Shown here in pieces: positions 42,451 to 53,598 of a stretch of DNA of 64,000 nucleotides. Origin of the DNA: Rhizobiaceae bacterium (GTDB lineage Bacteria > Pseudomonadota > Alphaproteobacteria > Rhizobiales > Rhizobiaceae); NCBI GenBank assembly GCA_029233925.1, contig JARGOX010000028.1, positions 20,617-84,616 on the forward strand, given 5' to 3'. The position numbers were made by a program, and so were the translations under genes. A model generated the notes under the pieces. That model was not told the DNA's origin and did no database searches. It saw only the letters and a list, made by a program, of their open reading frames with translations. The stretch's first letter is position 1. Each line of letters starts with the position of its first letter.

Positions 42451-45108
42451 CTAACCGGCGATTTGAGTGGCAACCGCTTCGATGGCTTCGTCAGCCTTGC
42501 TGCCGTCCGGTCCGCCTGCCTGCGCCATATCAGGCCGTCCGCCGCCGCCCTTGCCGCCAAGTGCGGCTGAAGCAACGCGCACCAGATCAACGGCGCTGAA
42601 GCGCTCTGTCAGATCCGCCGTGACGGCAACCACGACGCTGGCCTTGCCATCTTCTGAAACATTGATCAGCGTTACGACACCCGAGCCAATAGTGGTTTTG
42701 GCCTCATCGGCAAGCCCTTTCAGATCGCGCGGTTCAACACCCGGCACCGATTTGCCAAGAAATTTGATGCCGGCGATTTCGCGGGTCTCGTCAACACCTT
42801 CCGTGCCACCGCCCATCGCCAGTTTCTTTTTCAACTCACCGATTTCGCGTTCCAGCCTCTTGCGCTCATCCATTAGGGTTTCAACGCGTGCAACCACTTC
42901 GCCTGGCTGAACGCGCAGTGAAGAGGCCAGTGCTTTGACGCGATTATCCTGTTGCGAAAGATAATCAAGGGCCGCATCACCCGTCAGGGCTTCAAGCCGG
43001 CGTACGCCTGAACCAACGGCACTCTCGTCGATAATATGCACGAGGCCAATGTCTCCGGTCGCACGCACATGCGTCCCGCCACACAATTCAACCGAATAGG
43101 TTCTGCCCTGTTTTTCGCCGTGCAATGCGGTTCCCATGGAGACCACGCGCACCTCATCACCATATTTTTCACCAAACAGCGCCATGGCACCCTCGGCCCT
43201 GGCGTCATCAACGCCCATCAACCGTGTGGTTACAGCACTGTTCTGCAGGACCATTTCATTGGCTATTTTCTCAACAGCTGCCATCTCTTCAGCGCTCACC
43301 GGCTTGGGATGGGAAATGTCAAAGCGCAAGCGATCCGGTGCGACAAGCGAGCCCTTTTGCGCCACATGGGTTCCAAGTGTTTCACGCAGTGCTTCATGCA
43401 GCAGATGGGTTGCTGAATGATTGGCACGCAAATGGCTGCGACGCTGATGATCAACCGTGAGGATGACTTCGGCTCCGGACTTGATGACACCTTCTTCCAC
43501 GGTGCCAATATGAACGAAAAGCCCCTCACCCTTTTTCAAGGTATTGGTGACATTGATCCGCACACCGTCACCGGCGATGATCCCCGTATCACCCATCTGA
43601 CCACCGGACTCGCCATAAAAGGGTGTCTGGTTGACGATGAGCTGTACCGTATCTCCGCGCCCTGCTTGTGCCACTTCCGCGCCGTCTACAACAATGGCTT
43701 CGACAATCCCCTCGGCCTGTTCGGTATCGTAGCCGAGGAATTCGGTTGTTCCCAAGCGATCCTGCAGTTCCAGCCAGATGGTATCGGTTGCAGCGTCACC
43801 CGATCCGGACCAATTGGCACGGGCCTCGCTTTTCTGGCGCTCCATGGCTGCCTTGAAGCCGGCATCGTCCACGGTGATTCCGCGCTGCCGGAGCGCATCC
43901 TGTGTCAGGTCGAGCGGAAAACCGTAGGTATCATAGAGCTTGAAGGCGGTCTCGCCATTGAGTTCATCGCCCTTGCCCATGCTGACGGTTGCTTCTGAAA
44001 GCAGGCCAAGGCCCCGCTCAAGCGTTTTTCCAAACCGTGTTTCTTCAAGTTTCAATGTCTCGGAAATAAGCGCTTCGGCGCGCACGAGCTCCGGATAGGC
44101 CCGCCCCATCTGGGCAATCAGCGATGGCAAAAGCTTCCACATAAGCGGTTCGCGGGCCCCCAGCATCTGTGCATGGCGCATGGCACGCCGCATGATACGA
44201 CGCAGCACGTATCCACGTCCCTCATTGGACGGAAGAACGCCATCGGCGATCAGAAAGGACGATGAGCGCAAATGGTCCGCAATCACCCGGTGGCTTGCCC
44301 GTGCCTTGCCTTCTGCCCTGACGCCGGTGAATTCCACAGAGGCATTGATCAGCGCCTGAAACAGGTCGATTTCATAATTGTCATGTTTGCCCTGAAGCAG
44401 CGCTGCAACTCGTTCCAGCCCCATACCGGTGTCAATGGAAGGCCGCGGCAGGTCAATGCGCAAATCCTTTGTCTGCTGTTCGTATTGCATGAACACCAAA
44501 TTCCAGATCTCGATGAACCGGTCACCATCCTCACCGGGAGATCCTGGAGGACCACCCTCGATCGTGTCGCCATGATCATAGAATATCTCGGAACAGGGAC
44601 CACAGGGCCCGGTATCACCCATGGCCCAGAAATTGTCGCTGGTGGGAATGCGGATGATCCGGTCATCGGGCAGTCCGGCAATTTTCTTCCACAGGTCAAA
44701 TGCCTCGTCATCCGTATGATAGACGGTGACAAGCAGGCGCTTCCGGTCGATGCCGAATTCACCCGTGATCAGTTTCCAGGCCAGTTCGATCGCCTCAGCC
44801 TTGAAATAATCGCCGAATGAAAAATTGCCCAGCATTTCGAAGAATGTATGGTGGCGCACCGTATAGCCGACATTGTCGAGATCATTGTGCTTGCCGCCTG
44901 CCCGGACACATTTTTGCGCCGTCGTCGCACGCGTATAGGGTCTGTGCTCCAGCCCGGTAAAAACATTCTTGAACTGGACCATGCCGGCATTGGTGAACAT
45001 CAATGTCGGATCATTGCGTGGCACCAGCGGGCTTGAGGCAACGATCTCGTGTCCATTCTTGCCGAAATAGTCGAGAAATGCCGACCTGATGTCGTTAACG
45101 CCACTCAT
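42451..45108 (-). CDS. alaS: Alanine--tRNA ligase
   Basis: [52 protein letters not shown] ... [19 protein letters not shown]-type motif. Confidence 0.98.
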   Translation of the reverse strand: MSGVNDIRSAFLDYFGKNGHEIVASSPLVPRNDPTLMFTNAGMVQFKNVFTGLEHRPYTRATTAQKCVRAGGKHNDLDNVGYTVRHHTFFEMLGNFSFGDYFKAEAIELAWKLITGEFGIDRKRLLVTVYHTDDEAFDLWKKIAGLPDDRIIRIPTSDNFWAMGDTGPCGPCSEIFYDHGDTIEGGPPGSPGEDGDRFIEIWNLVFMQYEQQTKDLRIDLPRPSIDTGMGLERVAALLQGKHDNYEIDLFQALINASVEFTGVRAEGKARASHRVIADHLRSSSFLIADGVLPSNEGRGYVLRRIMRRAMRHAQMLGAREPLMWKLLPSLIAQMGRAYPELVRAEALISETLKLEETRFGKTLERGLGLLSEATVSMGKGDELNGETAFKLYDTYGFPLDLTQDALRQRGITVDDAGFKAAMERQKSEARANWSGSGDAATDTIWLELQDRLGTTEFLGYDTEQAEGIVEAIVVDGAEVAQAGRGDTVQLIVNQTPFYGESGGQMGDTGIIAGDGVRINVTNTLKKGEGLFVHIGTVEEGVIKSGAEVILTVDHQRRSHLRANHSATHLLHEALRETLGTHVAQKGSLVAPDRLRFDISHPKPVSAEEMAAVEKIANEMVLQNSAVTTRLMGVDDARAEGAMALFGEKYGDEVRVVSMGTALHGEKQGRTYSVELCGGTHVRATGDIGLVHIIDESAVGSGVRRLEALTGDAALDYLSQQDNRVKALASSLRVQPGEVVARVETLMDERKRLEREIGELKKKLAMGGGTEGVDETREIAGIKFLGKSVPGVEPRDLKGLADEAKTTIGSGVVTLINVSEDGKASVVVAVTADLTERFSAVDLVRVASAALGGKGGGGRPDMAQAGGPDGSKADEAIEAVATQIAG

Positions 45109-45350
45109 GATACGCCCTTTGATATGGTTTTTAGCGGACCGTTGCCGGTTCCGGCAGCGGACAATCCTTTCGGCTTTTATCGCTCCCATGCGGGACTGTC
45201 CAGACAGTCTTGATTTCTGCCACGCGGTTGGATCGCGACAGCCGATACCATTGTCAAAAACAATGGTCGGCAACATCTTCAAATGCTGCCGACCATCATT
45301 CAGATCGCGGGTGGTTTTATAAAAACCGATATCGACGAATAGGAGCCGTC

Positions 45351-46424
45351 CTATGCCTCGGCGGCATCATCCGGGCCTGTATCTTCCAGCAGCTTTTCGG
45401 CAATCAGGCCGGCATTCTGCCGCAAGGCCAGCTCAATCTCATCTGCCAGAACAGGATTTTCCCGCAGGAATGTCTTGGAGTTTTCGCGGCCCTGCCCCAG
45501 ACGTTGGCTATTATAGGAGAACCAGGCACCAGACTTCTCCACAATGCCGGCCTTGACGCCAAGGTCGATCAGTTCGCCAACCTTGGAAACACCTTCGCCA
45601 TACATGATGTCGAACTCCACCTGCTTGAAAGGCGGCGCCAGTTTGTTCTTGACGACTTTGATGCGTGTCTGATTGCCGACCACTTCGTCGCGGTCCTTGA
45701 CTGCACCGATCCGCCGGATATCAAGACGAACAGAAGCATAGAATTTCAGCGCATTGCCGCCCGTCGTGGTTTCGGGGGACCCAAACATCACACCAATTTT
45801 CATGCGGATCTGGTTGATGAAAATGACCATGCAATTGGATTTCGAAATCGAAGCGGTCAGTTTTCGCAAAGCCTGACTCATCAGGCGCGCCTGCAGGCCC
45901 GGAAGGGAATCACCCATCTCACCTTCGATTTCAGCGCGTGGCGTCAGTGCCGCAACCGAGTCGATAACCAGAACATCAATAGCACCGGAGCGAACAAGCG
46001 TATCGGTAATTTCAAGCGCCTGCTCCCCCGTATCGGGCTGTGAAATCAGCAGACTCTCAAGGTCGACGCCCAGCTTGCGGGCATAGATCGGATCCAGTGC
46101 GTGTTCCGCATCAATAAATCCGCAGATACCCCCCACCTTCTGTGCTTCAGCAATGGTATGCAGGGCCATTGTCGTCTTGCCTGAACTTTCAGGTCCGTAA
46201 ATCTCAATGACGCGTCCCTTTGGCAGGCCGCCGACACCGAGAGCAATATCGAGCCCGAGCGATCCGGTCGAAATGGTTTCAATCTCGACAATATTTTCAT
46301 TGGAGCCGAGCTTCATGATCGAGCCCTTGCCGAATGCCCGCTCTATCTGAGAGAGCGCTGCGTCGAGTGCCTTGCCTTTGTCCACCGATTTTTCCTCTAC
46401 GAGCCGCAATGAATTCTGAGCCAT
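45351..46424 (-). CDS. recA: Recombinase RecA
   Basis: [40 protein letters not shown] ... [23 protein letters not shown] ... [27 protein letters not shown]. Confidence 0.99.
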   Translation of the reverse strand: MAQNSLRLVEEKSVDKGKALDAALSQIERAFGKGSIMKLGSNENIVEIETISTGSLGLDIALGVGGLPKGRVIEIYGPESSGKTTMALHTIAEAQKVGGICGFIDAEHALDPIYARKLGVDLESLLISQPDTGEQALEITDTLVRSGAIDVLVIDSVAALTPRAEIEGEMGDSLPGLQARLMSQALRKLTASISKSNCMVIFINQIRMKIGVMFGSPETTTGGNALKFYASVRLDIRRIGAVKDRDEVVGNQTRIKVVKNKLAPPFKQVEFDIMYGEGVSKVGELIDLGVKAGIVEKSGAWFSYNSQRLGQGRENSKTFLRENPVLADEIELALRQNAGLIAEKLLEDTGPDDAAEA

Positions 46425-46482
46425 TTTGTCCACCTTTAGGTTATATGGGCACCGCAGGCAATGAAAGCCGCTTGCGAAGTTT

Positions 46483-46497
46483 GTACTCTATTTGTTC
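46483..46497. promoter_or_regulatory. Candidate LexA/SOS box upstream of recA
   Basis: GTAC-TCTATTT-GTTC, one mismatch from the alphaproteobacterial GTTC-N7-GTTC box; 59 nt upstream of the recA ATG. Confidence 0.65.
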
Positions 46498-46836
46498 TAA
46501 AATTGCAATAGGCATCTAAGAATATGAAAAAAATGAGGAATTAATGGAGTGTTCTATTTTTGTTTTCCGCAGAGAGTTTAACTCAGCGTCTGGAGGAACA
46601 GCACACAAGCAGCAAACAAAGCGAAAATCTCTGCCCAAGCGATTCGCCTTCTGTGCGCTTGAGCACTTCAGGCCAGACCTGCAGTCGGCCTTTCAAATGT
46701 GTTCTTCAGCCGCTTCGCACCTGCCTTGCAGTGCAGCCAAATTGTAAAACCACCGTTCTTGGCTTAAGCCATGATTGGGTTCATTGGAACATGCCAAGCC
46801 CCGACAGAAAAGGCCTCCCAATATGACTTGGTATTC

Positions 46837-47775
46837 ATGACACGTTTTCTTGTTGTTGGCGGCGCGCATATGGACAGACGCGCACGGATAAGCGGGACGA
46901 CCATTGCCGGTGCGAGCAACCCCGGAAAATGGCAGGACGAGCCTGGTGGCGGCGGCTTTAATGCTGCCCGCAATCTTGCTGCCCTTGGCAATCTTGTGAC
47001 CATGGTCTGCGTTCGAGGCGGCGATGCCACCGGACAGTTGGTTGAAAACGCCGCGGAAGCGGCCGGCATCAACGATCTTGCGCAGGTCTTTCTGGATCGC
47101 GCCACGCCAAGCTATTCGGCTATTCTGGAGCATAGCGGTGATCTGGTGATCGCCGTGGCCGACATGGAACTTTATGATCTTTTTTCCCGCCGTATGTTGT
47201 CTCGCAAGTCGATTCGCCACGCCATTGCAGATTGTGACGCCATCCTGTGTGACGCCAATCTGCCGGCTGATACGCTGTTGGCCCTCAGTGAAAGTGCAGT
47301 CCGGGAAAACAAGCCCCTTGCCGCCATTGCAATCTCACCGGCAAAAGTCGGCAGGCTTGCAGGCATATTTGAACATCTGACCGCACTTTTCCTGAACCGG
47401 GCAGAAGCAGCAGCTGTTTGCGGTGAAACCGTCTCATCCGATCTGTGGCCGCAGGGGCTGAGAGCCCAAGGGATCAAGCGGGCGGTGATTACTCGTGGTG
47501 CACAACCGGTATTGGGTTTTGAAGAAAACCGGATCTTCGAAATTTCGCCACCCGAGATCGAGGCCCTCGTCGACGTGACAGGCGCCGGCGATGCCCTTGC
47601 AGCTGCCACCATGCACGCTCTGGCCAACGGAATTGAGTTTTGTGATGCCGTACGCTTCGGCATTGCGGCGGCCCGGATCACCGTTCAATCACCTCATGCC
47701 TCTCCTCCGGATTTGAATAGTCAGACACTTCATGCCGCTTTCGCGCTTGTCCCCGAAGCCGTTTTTCTGTCATGA
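46837..47775 (+). CDS. psuK: PfkB family kinase, likely pseudouridine kinase
   Basis: FLVVGGAHMDRRARISG ... GGGGFNAARNLAALGN ... VDVTGAGDALAAATMHALANG; overlaps the psuG start. Confidence 0.88.
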   Translation: MTRFLVVGGAHMDRRARISGTTIAGASNPGKWQDEPGGGGFNAARNLAALGNLVTMVCVRGGDATGQLVENAAEAAGINDLAQVFLDRATPSYSAILEHSGDLVIAVADMELYDLFSRRMLSRKSIRHAIADCDAILCDANLPADTLLALSESAVRENKPLAAIAISPAKVGRLAGIFEHLTALFLNRAEAAAVCGETVSSDLWPQGLRAQGIKRAVITRGAQPVLGFEENRIFEISPPEIEALVDVTGAGDALAAATMHALANGIEFCDAVRFGIAAARITVQSPHASPPDLNSQTLHAAFALVPEAVFLS

Positions 47776-48728
47776 GAACCCGACAAACCAGCCCCATCAG
47801 GACGACCATGAACCAGACATCTTCTTTTCCTCTCATCTATTCGAACGAAGTCAAAGCAGCCCTCGACGCAGGAAGACCAGTCGTGGCCTTGGAATCGACC
47901 ATCATCACACACGGCATGCCCTGGCCGGGCAATCTCGATATGGCCAACGATGTTGAAGACATCATCCGTGCGCAAGGCGCAGTCCCGGCTACAATAGCCG
48001 TTCTGGATGGCAGCTTGCACATAGGCCTTGAAAAAAAGGCGCTTGAGGTGCTTTCGCATAGCCAAAACGCCATGAAAGTCTCACGCGCTGATCTACCCTT
48101 TGCAATTGCCACCAAAAGGACCGGAGGGACAACGGTTGCAGCCACAATGATCGCCGCCGCCCTGGCTGGGATCAGGGTTTTTGCCACCGGCGGTATTGGC
48201 GGTGTTCACTTTGGAGCTGAACAGAGTTTTGATATTTCTGCTGATCTGGAAGAGCTGGCCCGCACGCCGGTGATCGTGGTCAGCGCCGGGGCGAAAGCCA
48301 TTTTGGACATCCCAAAAACACTGGAAGTCCTCGAGACCAAAGGCGTTCCGGTGGTCACCTATCGGAGCAATGAATTGCCCGCTTTCTGGTCGCGCCAGTC
48401 CGGCCTCACCAGCCCATTGCGCCTCGATTCAGCGCAGGAGATCGCCCATTTCCAGAACATGCGCACAGCGATGAATATTGGTGGTGGCATGTTGATTGCC
48501 AATCCCGTTGCCGCTGCAGACGAGATACCGGCCAGTCAAATGCAGGGCTACATCAATCAGGCATTGGAAAAAGCCAAATCCAAAGGTATCTCGGGCAAGC
48601 AGGTCACACCATTCTTGCTGTCGGAAATACTGACGATCACCGCTGGCGCCAGTCTTGTAACCAATATAGCGCTTGTCAAAAACAACGCCCATCTGGCAGC
48701 CGCCATTGCCTGCGCATTGTCAAATTGA
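47772..48728 (+). CDS. psuG: Pseudouridine-5'-phosphate glycosidase (alternative start 47808)
   Basis: PVVALESTIITHGMPWPGNLDMANDVEDIIRAQGAVPATIAVLDG ... ATGGIGGVHFGAEQSFDISADLEELARTPVIVVSAGAKAILDIPKTLE. Confidence 0.96.
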   Translation: MRTRQTSPIRTTMNQTSSFPLIYSNEVKAALDAGRPVVALESTIITHGMPWPGNLDMANDVEDIIRAQGAVPATIAVLDGSLHIGLEKKALEVLSHSQNAMKVSRADLPFAIATKRTGGTTVAATMIAAALAGIRVFATGGIGGVHFGAEQSFDISADLEELARTPVIVVSAGAKAILDIPKTLEVLETKGVPVVTYRSNELPAFWSRQSGLTSPLRLDSAQEIAHFQNMRTAMNIGGGMLIANPVAAADEIPASQMQGYINQALEKAKSKGISGKQVTPFLLSEILTITAGASLVTNIALVKNNAHLAAAIACALSN

Positions 48729-48733
48729 ATCAG

Positions 48734-48772
48734 AAAAGGCGCTGCCTTTCGGGCAACGCCTTTTCAAATGTC
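48734..48772. terminator. Convergent terminator hairpin between psuG and the OmpA-family gene
   Basis: aaaaggcg ... cgcctttt inverted repeat in the short intergenic gap. Confidence 0.65.
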
Positions 48773-48787
48773 CGTTCTGCGCAAAGC

Positions 48788-49441
48788 TTACTGGCTGAGC
48801 GGAACGATCTGAATTTCCACACGACGGTTCTGGGCGCGCCCGGATTCGGTCGCATTGCTGGCGATTGGCCGCGCTTCGCCAAATCCTGTGACATACATGC
48901 GGCGGGGGTCGATACCCTGGCCACTCAGGTATGATGATACCGACTGGGCCCGCTGTTGGGACAGATTGAGATTATACTGATCCGACCCGGTCGAATCCGT
49001 GAAGCCGTAAACATCGACGAGTGTCTGATTGTATTTTGACAGCACGATGCCGACTGAATTCAACGTTGCATAGAAACCCGGATCAATCTGCGCCTGGTTC
49101 AGTGCAAAGGTAATATTGGATGGCATGTTCAACACGAGATTGTTGCCATTGCGCGTTACGGAGATGCCTGTCCCCTGAAGCTGCGCCCGCAACTCGGCTT
49201 CCTGACGGTCCATGTAATTGCCGATCGCACCACCGGCCAGCAGGCCGATGCCGGCGCCAACCAGCGCGTTGCGACGGTCATTGCCGCCAGCCAGCAGGCC
49301 AAGCCCTGCACCAGCAGCTGCACCCAGTGCCGCGCCACCTGCCGTGTTTGAAACACGCTGTTGTCCTGTATAGGGATCCGTTGTCATACACGATGACAGA
49401 AAAATGCCAGCGAACATTGAAATTGCAATTTTTTGGTACAT
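48788..49441 (-). CDS. OmpA family lipoprotein
   Basis: Lipobox FLSSC; glycine-zipper GGAALGAAAGAGLGLLAGGNDRRNALVGAGIGLLAGGAIGNYMDRQE; C-terminal OmpA DVYGFTDSTGSDQYNLNLSQQRAQSVSSYL. Confidence 0.93.
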   Translation of the reverse strand: MYQKIAISMFAGIFLSSCMTTDPYTGQQRVSNTAGGAALGAAAGAGLGLLAGGNDRRNALVGAGIGLLAGGAIGNYMDRQEAELRAQLQGTGISVTRNGNNLVLNMPSNITFALNQAQIDPGFYATLNSVGIVLSKYNQTLVDVYGFTDSTGSDQYNLNLSQQRAQSVSSYLSGQGIDPRRMYVTGFGEARPIASNATESGRAQNRRVEIQIVPLSQ

Positions 49442-49692
49442 CCGGCTTTCCCGTCCCAGTTGATTATTGAGTGCCAATTTGCCTTGAACAGCAACAATAC
49501 GGCGGCTTTGTGTTCATTCTGTCCGTTGATCGACTCTGCTCGTCAATGACGTTCAAATGTCACCTGTCCTGAGGCATCTGGCCATGCAAGCCACACTGTT
49601 GCCTGCGGTTTGATTCCCTCGATGAACTATTATCACCAATAGGCAGGATCAGCCAACAGGCGAGATCCCGAGCGAACCCGTGCCTGTTGATT

Positions 49693-50481
49693 TCATTTTA
49701 TGATTTTCAGACGGATGGCGAGGGCCACAGCCTGAATGCGGTTGACAGTGTTGAGCTTCCGACAGGCCAGGGTGATATAGTGATTAACTGTATGCTCGGA
49801 TATCTCCAGAATAAGGGCCATTTCATGGCTGGTTTTGCCTGCGGAGGTCCAACTCAGGCACTCGGCTTCCCGCTGGCTGAGTTCCGGTATATCGTTCCGT
49901 TCAACCTTGCGAAGTTCACAAAACCGCTCAAACAGGCCTGACGCCAGCAGTGCCAGTTTTGCGAAATTCCTGGCATTCGGCAAGCCGCCCTTGCCATGAA
50001 ACCCCAAAACGCATCGCTCATTTTGCGTCCCCAGCATCGGGATGAGCACATTTGCCTGTCCAAGCCAGTTTGCCTGGGCGATGTCGCGCTCCGCATGACG
50101 TATTGGCGCCGCGTTTCCGGCACCCTTTACACCTAGCCGGACCATAAAGGGCGCAGACGATTGGTGAAGCGCTGAGAAAACCGGTCCCCTTGCCTGCGAA
50201 ACGTCCAATTCACAGGCTTGCTCGATTGCATTGGGAAAGTTGGATGCCAGAACGTGGGTCATTGCCGGGTTTGACACGGACGATTTCATTTTGGTCTGCA
50301 TCAAAGGCTCAAGGGATATGATAGAAAAATATTCAAAACCAAATTGCGCGCAGGTCTTTTCCAGGCTGTGCACGACTTCGTACAGTTCGTGCAGTGCTTT
50401 GATAGCATCAAGAGTTTGCTGCAACGTAAAAACCCGAAAATAAGCACCGTCGGGCTGTCTTGAAATAGTGCGACCGGCCAT
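49693..50481 (-). CDS. LuxR-family regulator with N-terminal autoinducer-binding-like domain
   Basis: C-terminal ELSQREAECLSWTSAGKTSHEMALILEISEHTVNHYITLACRKLNTVNRIQAVALAIRL (LuxR HTH); N-terminal region matches the length and layout of autoinducer-binding domains. Confidence 0.88.
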   Translation of the reverse strand: MAGRTISRQPDGAYFRVFTLQQTLDAIKALHELYEVVHSLEKTCAQFGFEYFSIISLEPLMQTKMKSSVSNPAMTHVLASNFPNAIEQACELDVSQARGPVFSALHQSSAPFMVRLGVKGAGNAAPIRHAERDIAQANWLGQANVLIPMLGTQNERCVLGFHGKGGLPNARNFAKLALLASGLFERFCELRKVERNDIPELSQREAECLSWTSAGKTSHEMALILEISEHTVNHYITLACRKLNTVNRIQAVALAIRLKIIK

Positions 50482-50611
50482 ACACGATGAATCAATAATG
50501 ACGTGTCTCTGGACGAGCACGCTTTCACAGGATTGTTTGTGAGCATTATTGCCGGGCAGTGCCAGCAATTGGCAGTTGCATTGAAAACACCGTTAATGTT
50601 AAATTTTTATA

Positions 50612-53239
50612 TTAACTTTCAATGACTTCCTTGACGACGGTGGCCAATTGCTTGAGCGAAAACGGCTTGGGAAGAAAGCCGAACTGCGCATTTTCCGGCA
50701 GGTTTTTGGCAAATGCATCCTCCGCATAACCGGAGACGAAAACAAACTTCAGATCCGGGTATTCCTTGCGCACTTCACGCAACAGGGATGGACCGTCCAT
50801 TTCAGGCATCACCACGTCCGAGACGACGATATCAATATCGCCACCCAGTTCCTTGATGATATCCAGCGCTTCCAGTCCCGAAGCCGCTTCGTGAACCGTA
50901 TAGCCTCGCGTCTCCAACATGCGTTTCCCGCCACGCCGCACCGCTTCTTCATCCTCAACCAACAGGACGGTCGCGGTACCGGTCAGATCCGTATGATCCG
51001 GCGCCTGCATGTCACCCTTGTATGTACCAGAGGCTTTTGCCAGCGCTGCACTGTCAGCGGATGCGGCAGCCGAGGCATCCACTTCCAGGACCGGCTGCAA
51101 ATTCTCCGGATCCTCAACAAAACGGGGAAGGTAAATGCGGAACGTCGTCCCCTTGCCGACTTCCGAATCCGGATAGATATAACCACCGGACTGCTTGATG
51201 ATTCCATATACCATGGAAAGACCAAGGCCAGTGCCCTTGCCAACGTCCTTGGTGGTGAAGAATGGTTCGAATATTTTTTCCATCAGGTCAGGCGACATAC
51301 CGGTCCCACCATCACTGACCGCGATCATCACATAATCTCCATCCACCATTCCGCGGTTGTTCAGTGCTTCGACATCCTTGCTTTCAAGGTTCGCCGTGCT
51401 GATCTTGATGGTCCCGCCTTTCGGCATCGCATCACGCGCATTGACCGCCAGATTGATAATCACCTGCTCGAATTGCCCCAGGTCAGTTTTGACAGGCCAC
51501 AGATCCCGGCCGAATTCCAGCTCAAGCTTGACATTCGTGCCTGTCAGCCGATCCACGAGCATCCGCAGATCGCCAATCACATCGGTCATGGAAAGGACTG
51601 CAGGACGCATGGTCTGCTTGCGCGAAAATGCCAGCAATTGACGCACCAGAACCGCGGCGCGATTGGCATTGCGCTTGATTTCCATCAGATCGGCAAAACT
51701 GGTGTCGGACGGGCGCAGAGACAAAAGCAAATGATCTGCAGAGAGCAAAATGGCTGTCAGAACATTGTTGAAGTCATGGGCGATGCCGCCAGCAAGCGTG
51801 CCGACAGCATTCATTTTTTGTGTCTGCGCCATCTGGGCTTCAAGCGCCTTTTGTTCCGTGGTCTCTACGGCATAGACAATGGCAGCTTCAGTGCTGTCAC
51901 CGCCATCCAGTACGGCTGTGATGAAGAAGCGGAAGAACCGTTCGTCATTATCCGCATGCCTGGTGTCGACAGGCGCAATCTCCGCCTGCCCCTGAAATGC
52001 CGCGTCCAGGGCGATGGCAAACAGCTTGCGGTCAGCCTCATGCACGACAGTTTCAAACCGTGTGCCCTTTTCCAGATCATCGCGTGTGACAGCCGCAGAG
52101 AACATCCTGAGGAACGGCGCGTTGGTGCGTTGTATCTTGCCGCTGCTGTCAACGGATGCAATGGCCATGGGAGAATTGTTGAAAAAGCGCGTAAACCGCA
52201 TTTCGGCTGCGGTTGCCTCACCTGGAGAATTCCCCTCGCCGGTCCGCAACAGAACGATGGTTCGACTTTCACCTGGAGCGCCATCACGTGTGGCGCTGAC
52301 ACGATGCACCAGCGTGACGGGCAGGCTCTTGCCATCACGGCGCAGCATATCAAGATCGAGCGTTGCAGTGCGATCCAGGCCGGGTGCCGCCTGCACTGAA
52401 TTGATCAGCGCCATACCCTCTCCTGCAATCAGATTTCCAAGCGCAATGGAACCAGGCGAAAATTGCGTCAGATCCAGGCCAATCCAGTCCGCCAATGTCG
52501 CATTGATATAGACCACTTCGCCGTTTTGTCCGGTCGACATGAACCCGGCCGGTGCATGGTCCAGATAATCGATGGCGTGTTGCAAATCCCGGAAAAACTG
52601 TTCTTGCACTTCACGTTCTGATGAAATGTCAGACAATTGCCAGGCAAAAAGTTGTTCACCCGTTGCGCCAAGGTCAAGAAGGCGTACACGCAGCCTGTAC
52701 CAGCGCGGCGCAACGATTTGATCCGCCGCCTCGCCAAGCCCTTTGAGCAGCCTGAATTCCTCCTGCCCCTCTTTCCCTTCGCGAACCTGATTTGTCAGTC
52801 TGTAAACAGCTTCGGCGGCCTGATTGTCATGCGACATGATCGCTTCGATGGACAGAACGTCGTCCGGATGCGCTGCGCCGGTCAATGCTGCATAGGCCCG
52901 GTTGGCGTAGACCACCCGTCCCTTCTTGTCGGTGATAACGGTACCTTCGGGATGCCCGTCGATATAGACTCTGGAAAGAACATCGCCACCTGCGCGCGGC
53001 ATGACCTGCACGAATCCGATAAATGTCGAAACCAGGTAAAAAATACCGATCATCGCAAGGATGCCCAGCAAACCAAGACCGATATTGGTGTTCAGCTGCC
53101 CGTCCAGAAATACAAATGCGGCAGCGGCGCCGACAAGTACAACGGCAAGCACAATCAGGCGAATGACGGTTCCGGGTCTGGAGTGCCGGTCAATGATTGG
53201 TGTCGGGTAGTTCCCCGACTGGTTCTCACGCGCCATCAT
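50612..53239 (-). CDS. cckA: Hybrid sensor histidine kinase CckA
   Basis: Two N-terminal TM helices, PAS-like regions, [23 protein letters not shown] (H-box), HATPase with [19 protein letters not shown]-terminal receiver [18 protein letters not shown]. Confidence 0.94.
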   Translation of the reverse strand: MMARENQSGNYPTPIIDRHSRPGTVIRLIVLAVVLVGAAAAFVFLDGQLNTNIGLGLLGILAMIGIFYLVSTFIGFVQVMPRAGGDVLSRVYIDGHPEGTVITDKKGRVVYANRAYAALTGAAHPDDVLSIEAIMSHDNQAAEAVYRLTNQVREGKEGQEEFRLLKGLGEAADQIVAPRWYRLRVRLLDLGATGEQLFAWQLSDISSEREVQEQFFRDLQHAIDYLDHAPAGFMSTGQNGEVVYINATLADWIGLDLTQFSPGSIALGNLIAGEGMALINSVQAAPGLDRTATLDLDMLRRDGKSLPVTLVHRVSATRDGAPGESRTIVLLRTGEGNSPGEATAAEMRFTRFFNNSPMAIASVDSSGKIQRTNAPFLRMFSAAVTRDDLEKGTRFETVVHEADRKLFAIALDAAFQGQAEIAPVDTRHADNDERFFRFFITAVLDGGDSTEAAIVYAVETTEQKALEAQMAQTQKMNAVGTLAGGIAHDFNNVLTAILLSADHLLLSLRPSDTSFADLMEIKRNANRAAVLVRQLLAFSRKQTMRPAVLSMTDVIGDLRMLVDRLTGTNVKLELEFGRDLWPVKTDLGQFEQVIINLAVNARDAMPKGGTIKISTANLESKDVEALNNRGMVDGDYVMIAVSDGGTGMSPDLMEKIFEPFFTTKDVGKGTGLGLSMVYGIIKQSGGYIYPDSEVGKGTTFRIYLPRFVEDPENLQPVLEVDASAAASADSAALAKASGTYKGDMQAPDHTDLTGTATVLLVEDEEAVRRGGKRMLETRGYTVHEAASGLEALDIIKELGGDIDIVVSDVVMPEMDGPSLLREVRKEYPDLKFVFVSGYAEDAFAKNLPENAQFGFLPKPFSLKQLATVVKEVIES

Positions 53240-53598
53240 GTCCCTCTAGAAGCGAGTATGATTCCCTCGACTTACAAAACCTCGTTTTGACCACATTCCT
53301 GCCGACATGAACAGGGGGCATGCCCAATTGCCGGAGCACTGTGCACAGGCGGTTGGGCCTTCAGGTGATTCGCCGTGGCCCCCCCCAATCGCCAAGTATG
53401 GAGCGCAGGCGCGATGCCAGTAGCGACAATATCCGGCAATCCAGCACCATTATACTGGTCATCAACATATTGAAGCTGTGCGTTATACAAAATTTGACCT
53501 GTCTCCTGCTTGCATGGTCTCAGATCGCCCTTTACCTTTGCTTTTGGCTGCTGTTGACGCAACATCGGCCTTGGGAAGAGAATTCAGGACACTGTTTC

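Noticed and set aside
50593-50615. Cluster of TTAA motifs at the cckA 3' end / LuxR promoter as CtrA sites
   Set aside because: Spacings (N2 and N9) do not fit TTAA-N7-TTAA; likely just an AT-rich promoter region.
50648-52399. 583-aa + strand ORF opposite cckA
   Set aside because: Fully antisense to a well-supported CckA gene; composition (His/Gln/Arg/Ile-rich) is typical of shadow ORFs in moderately GC-rich coding DNA.
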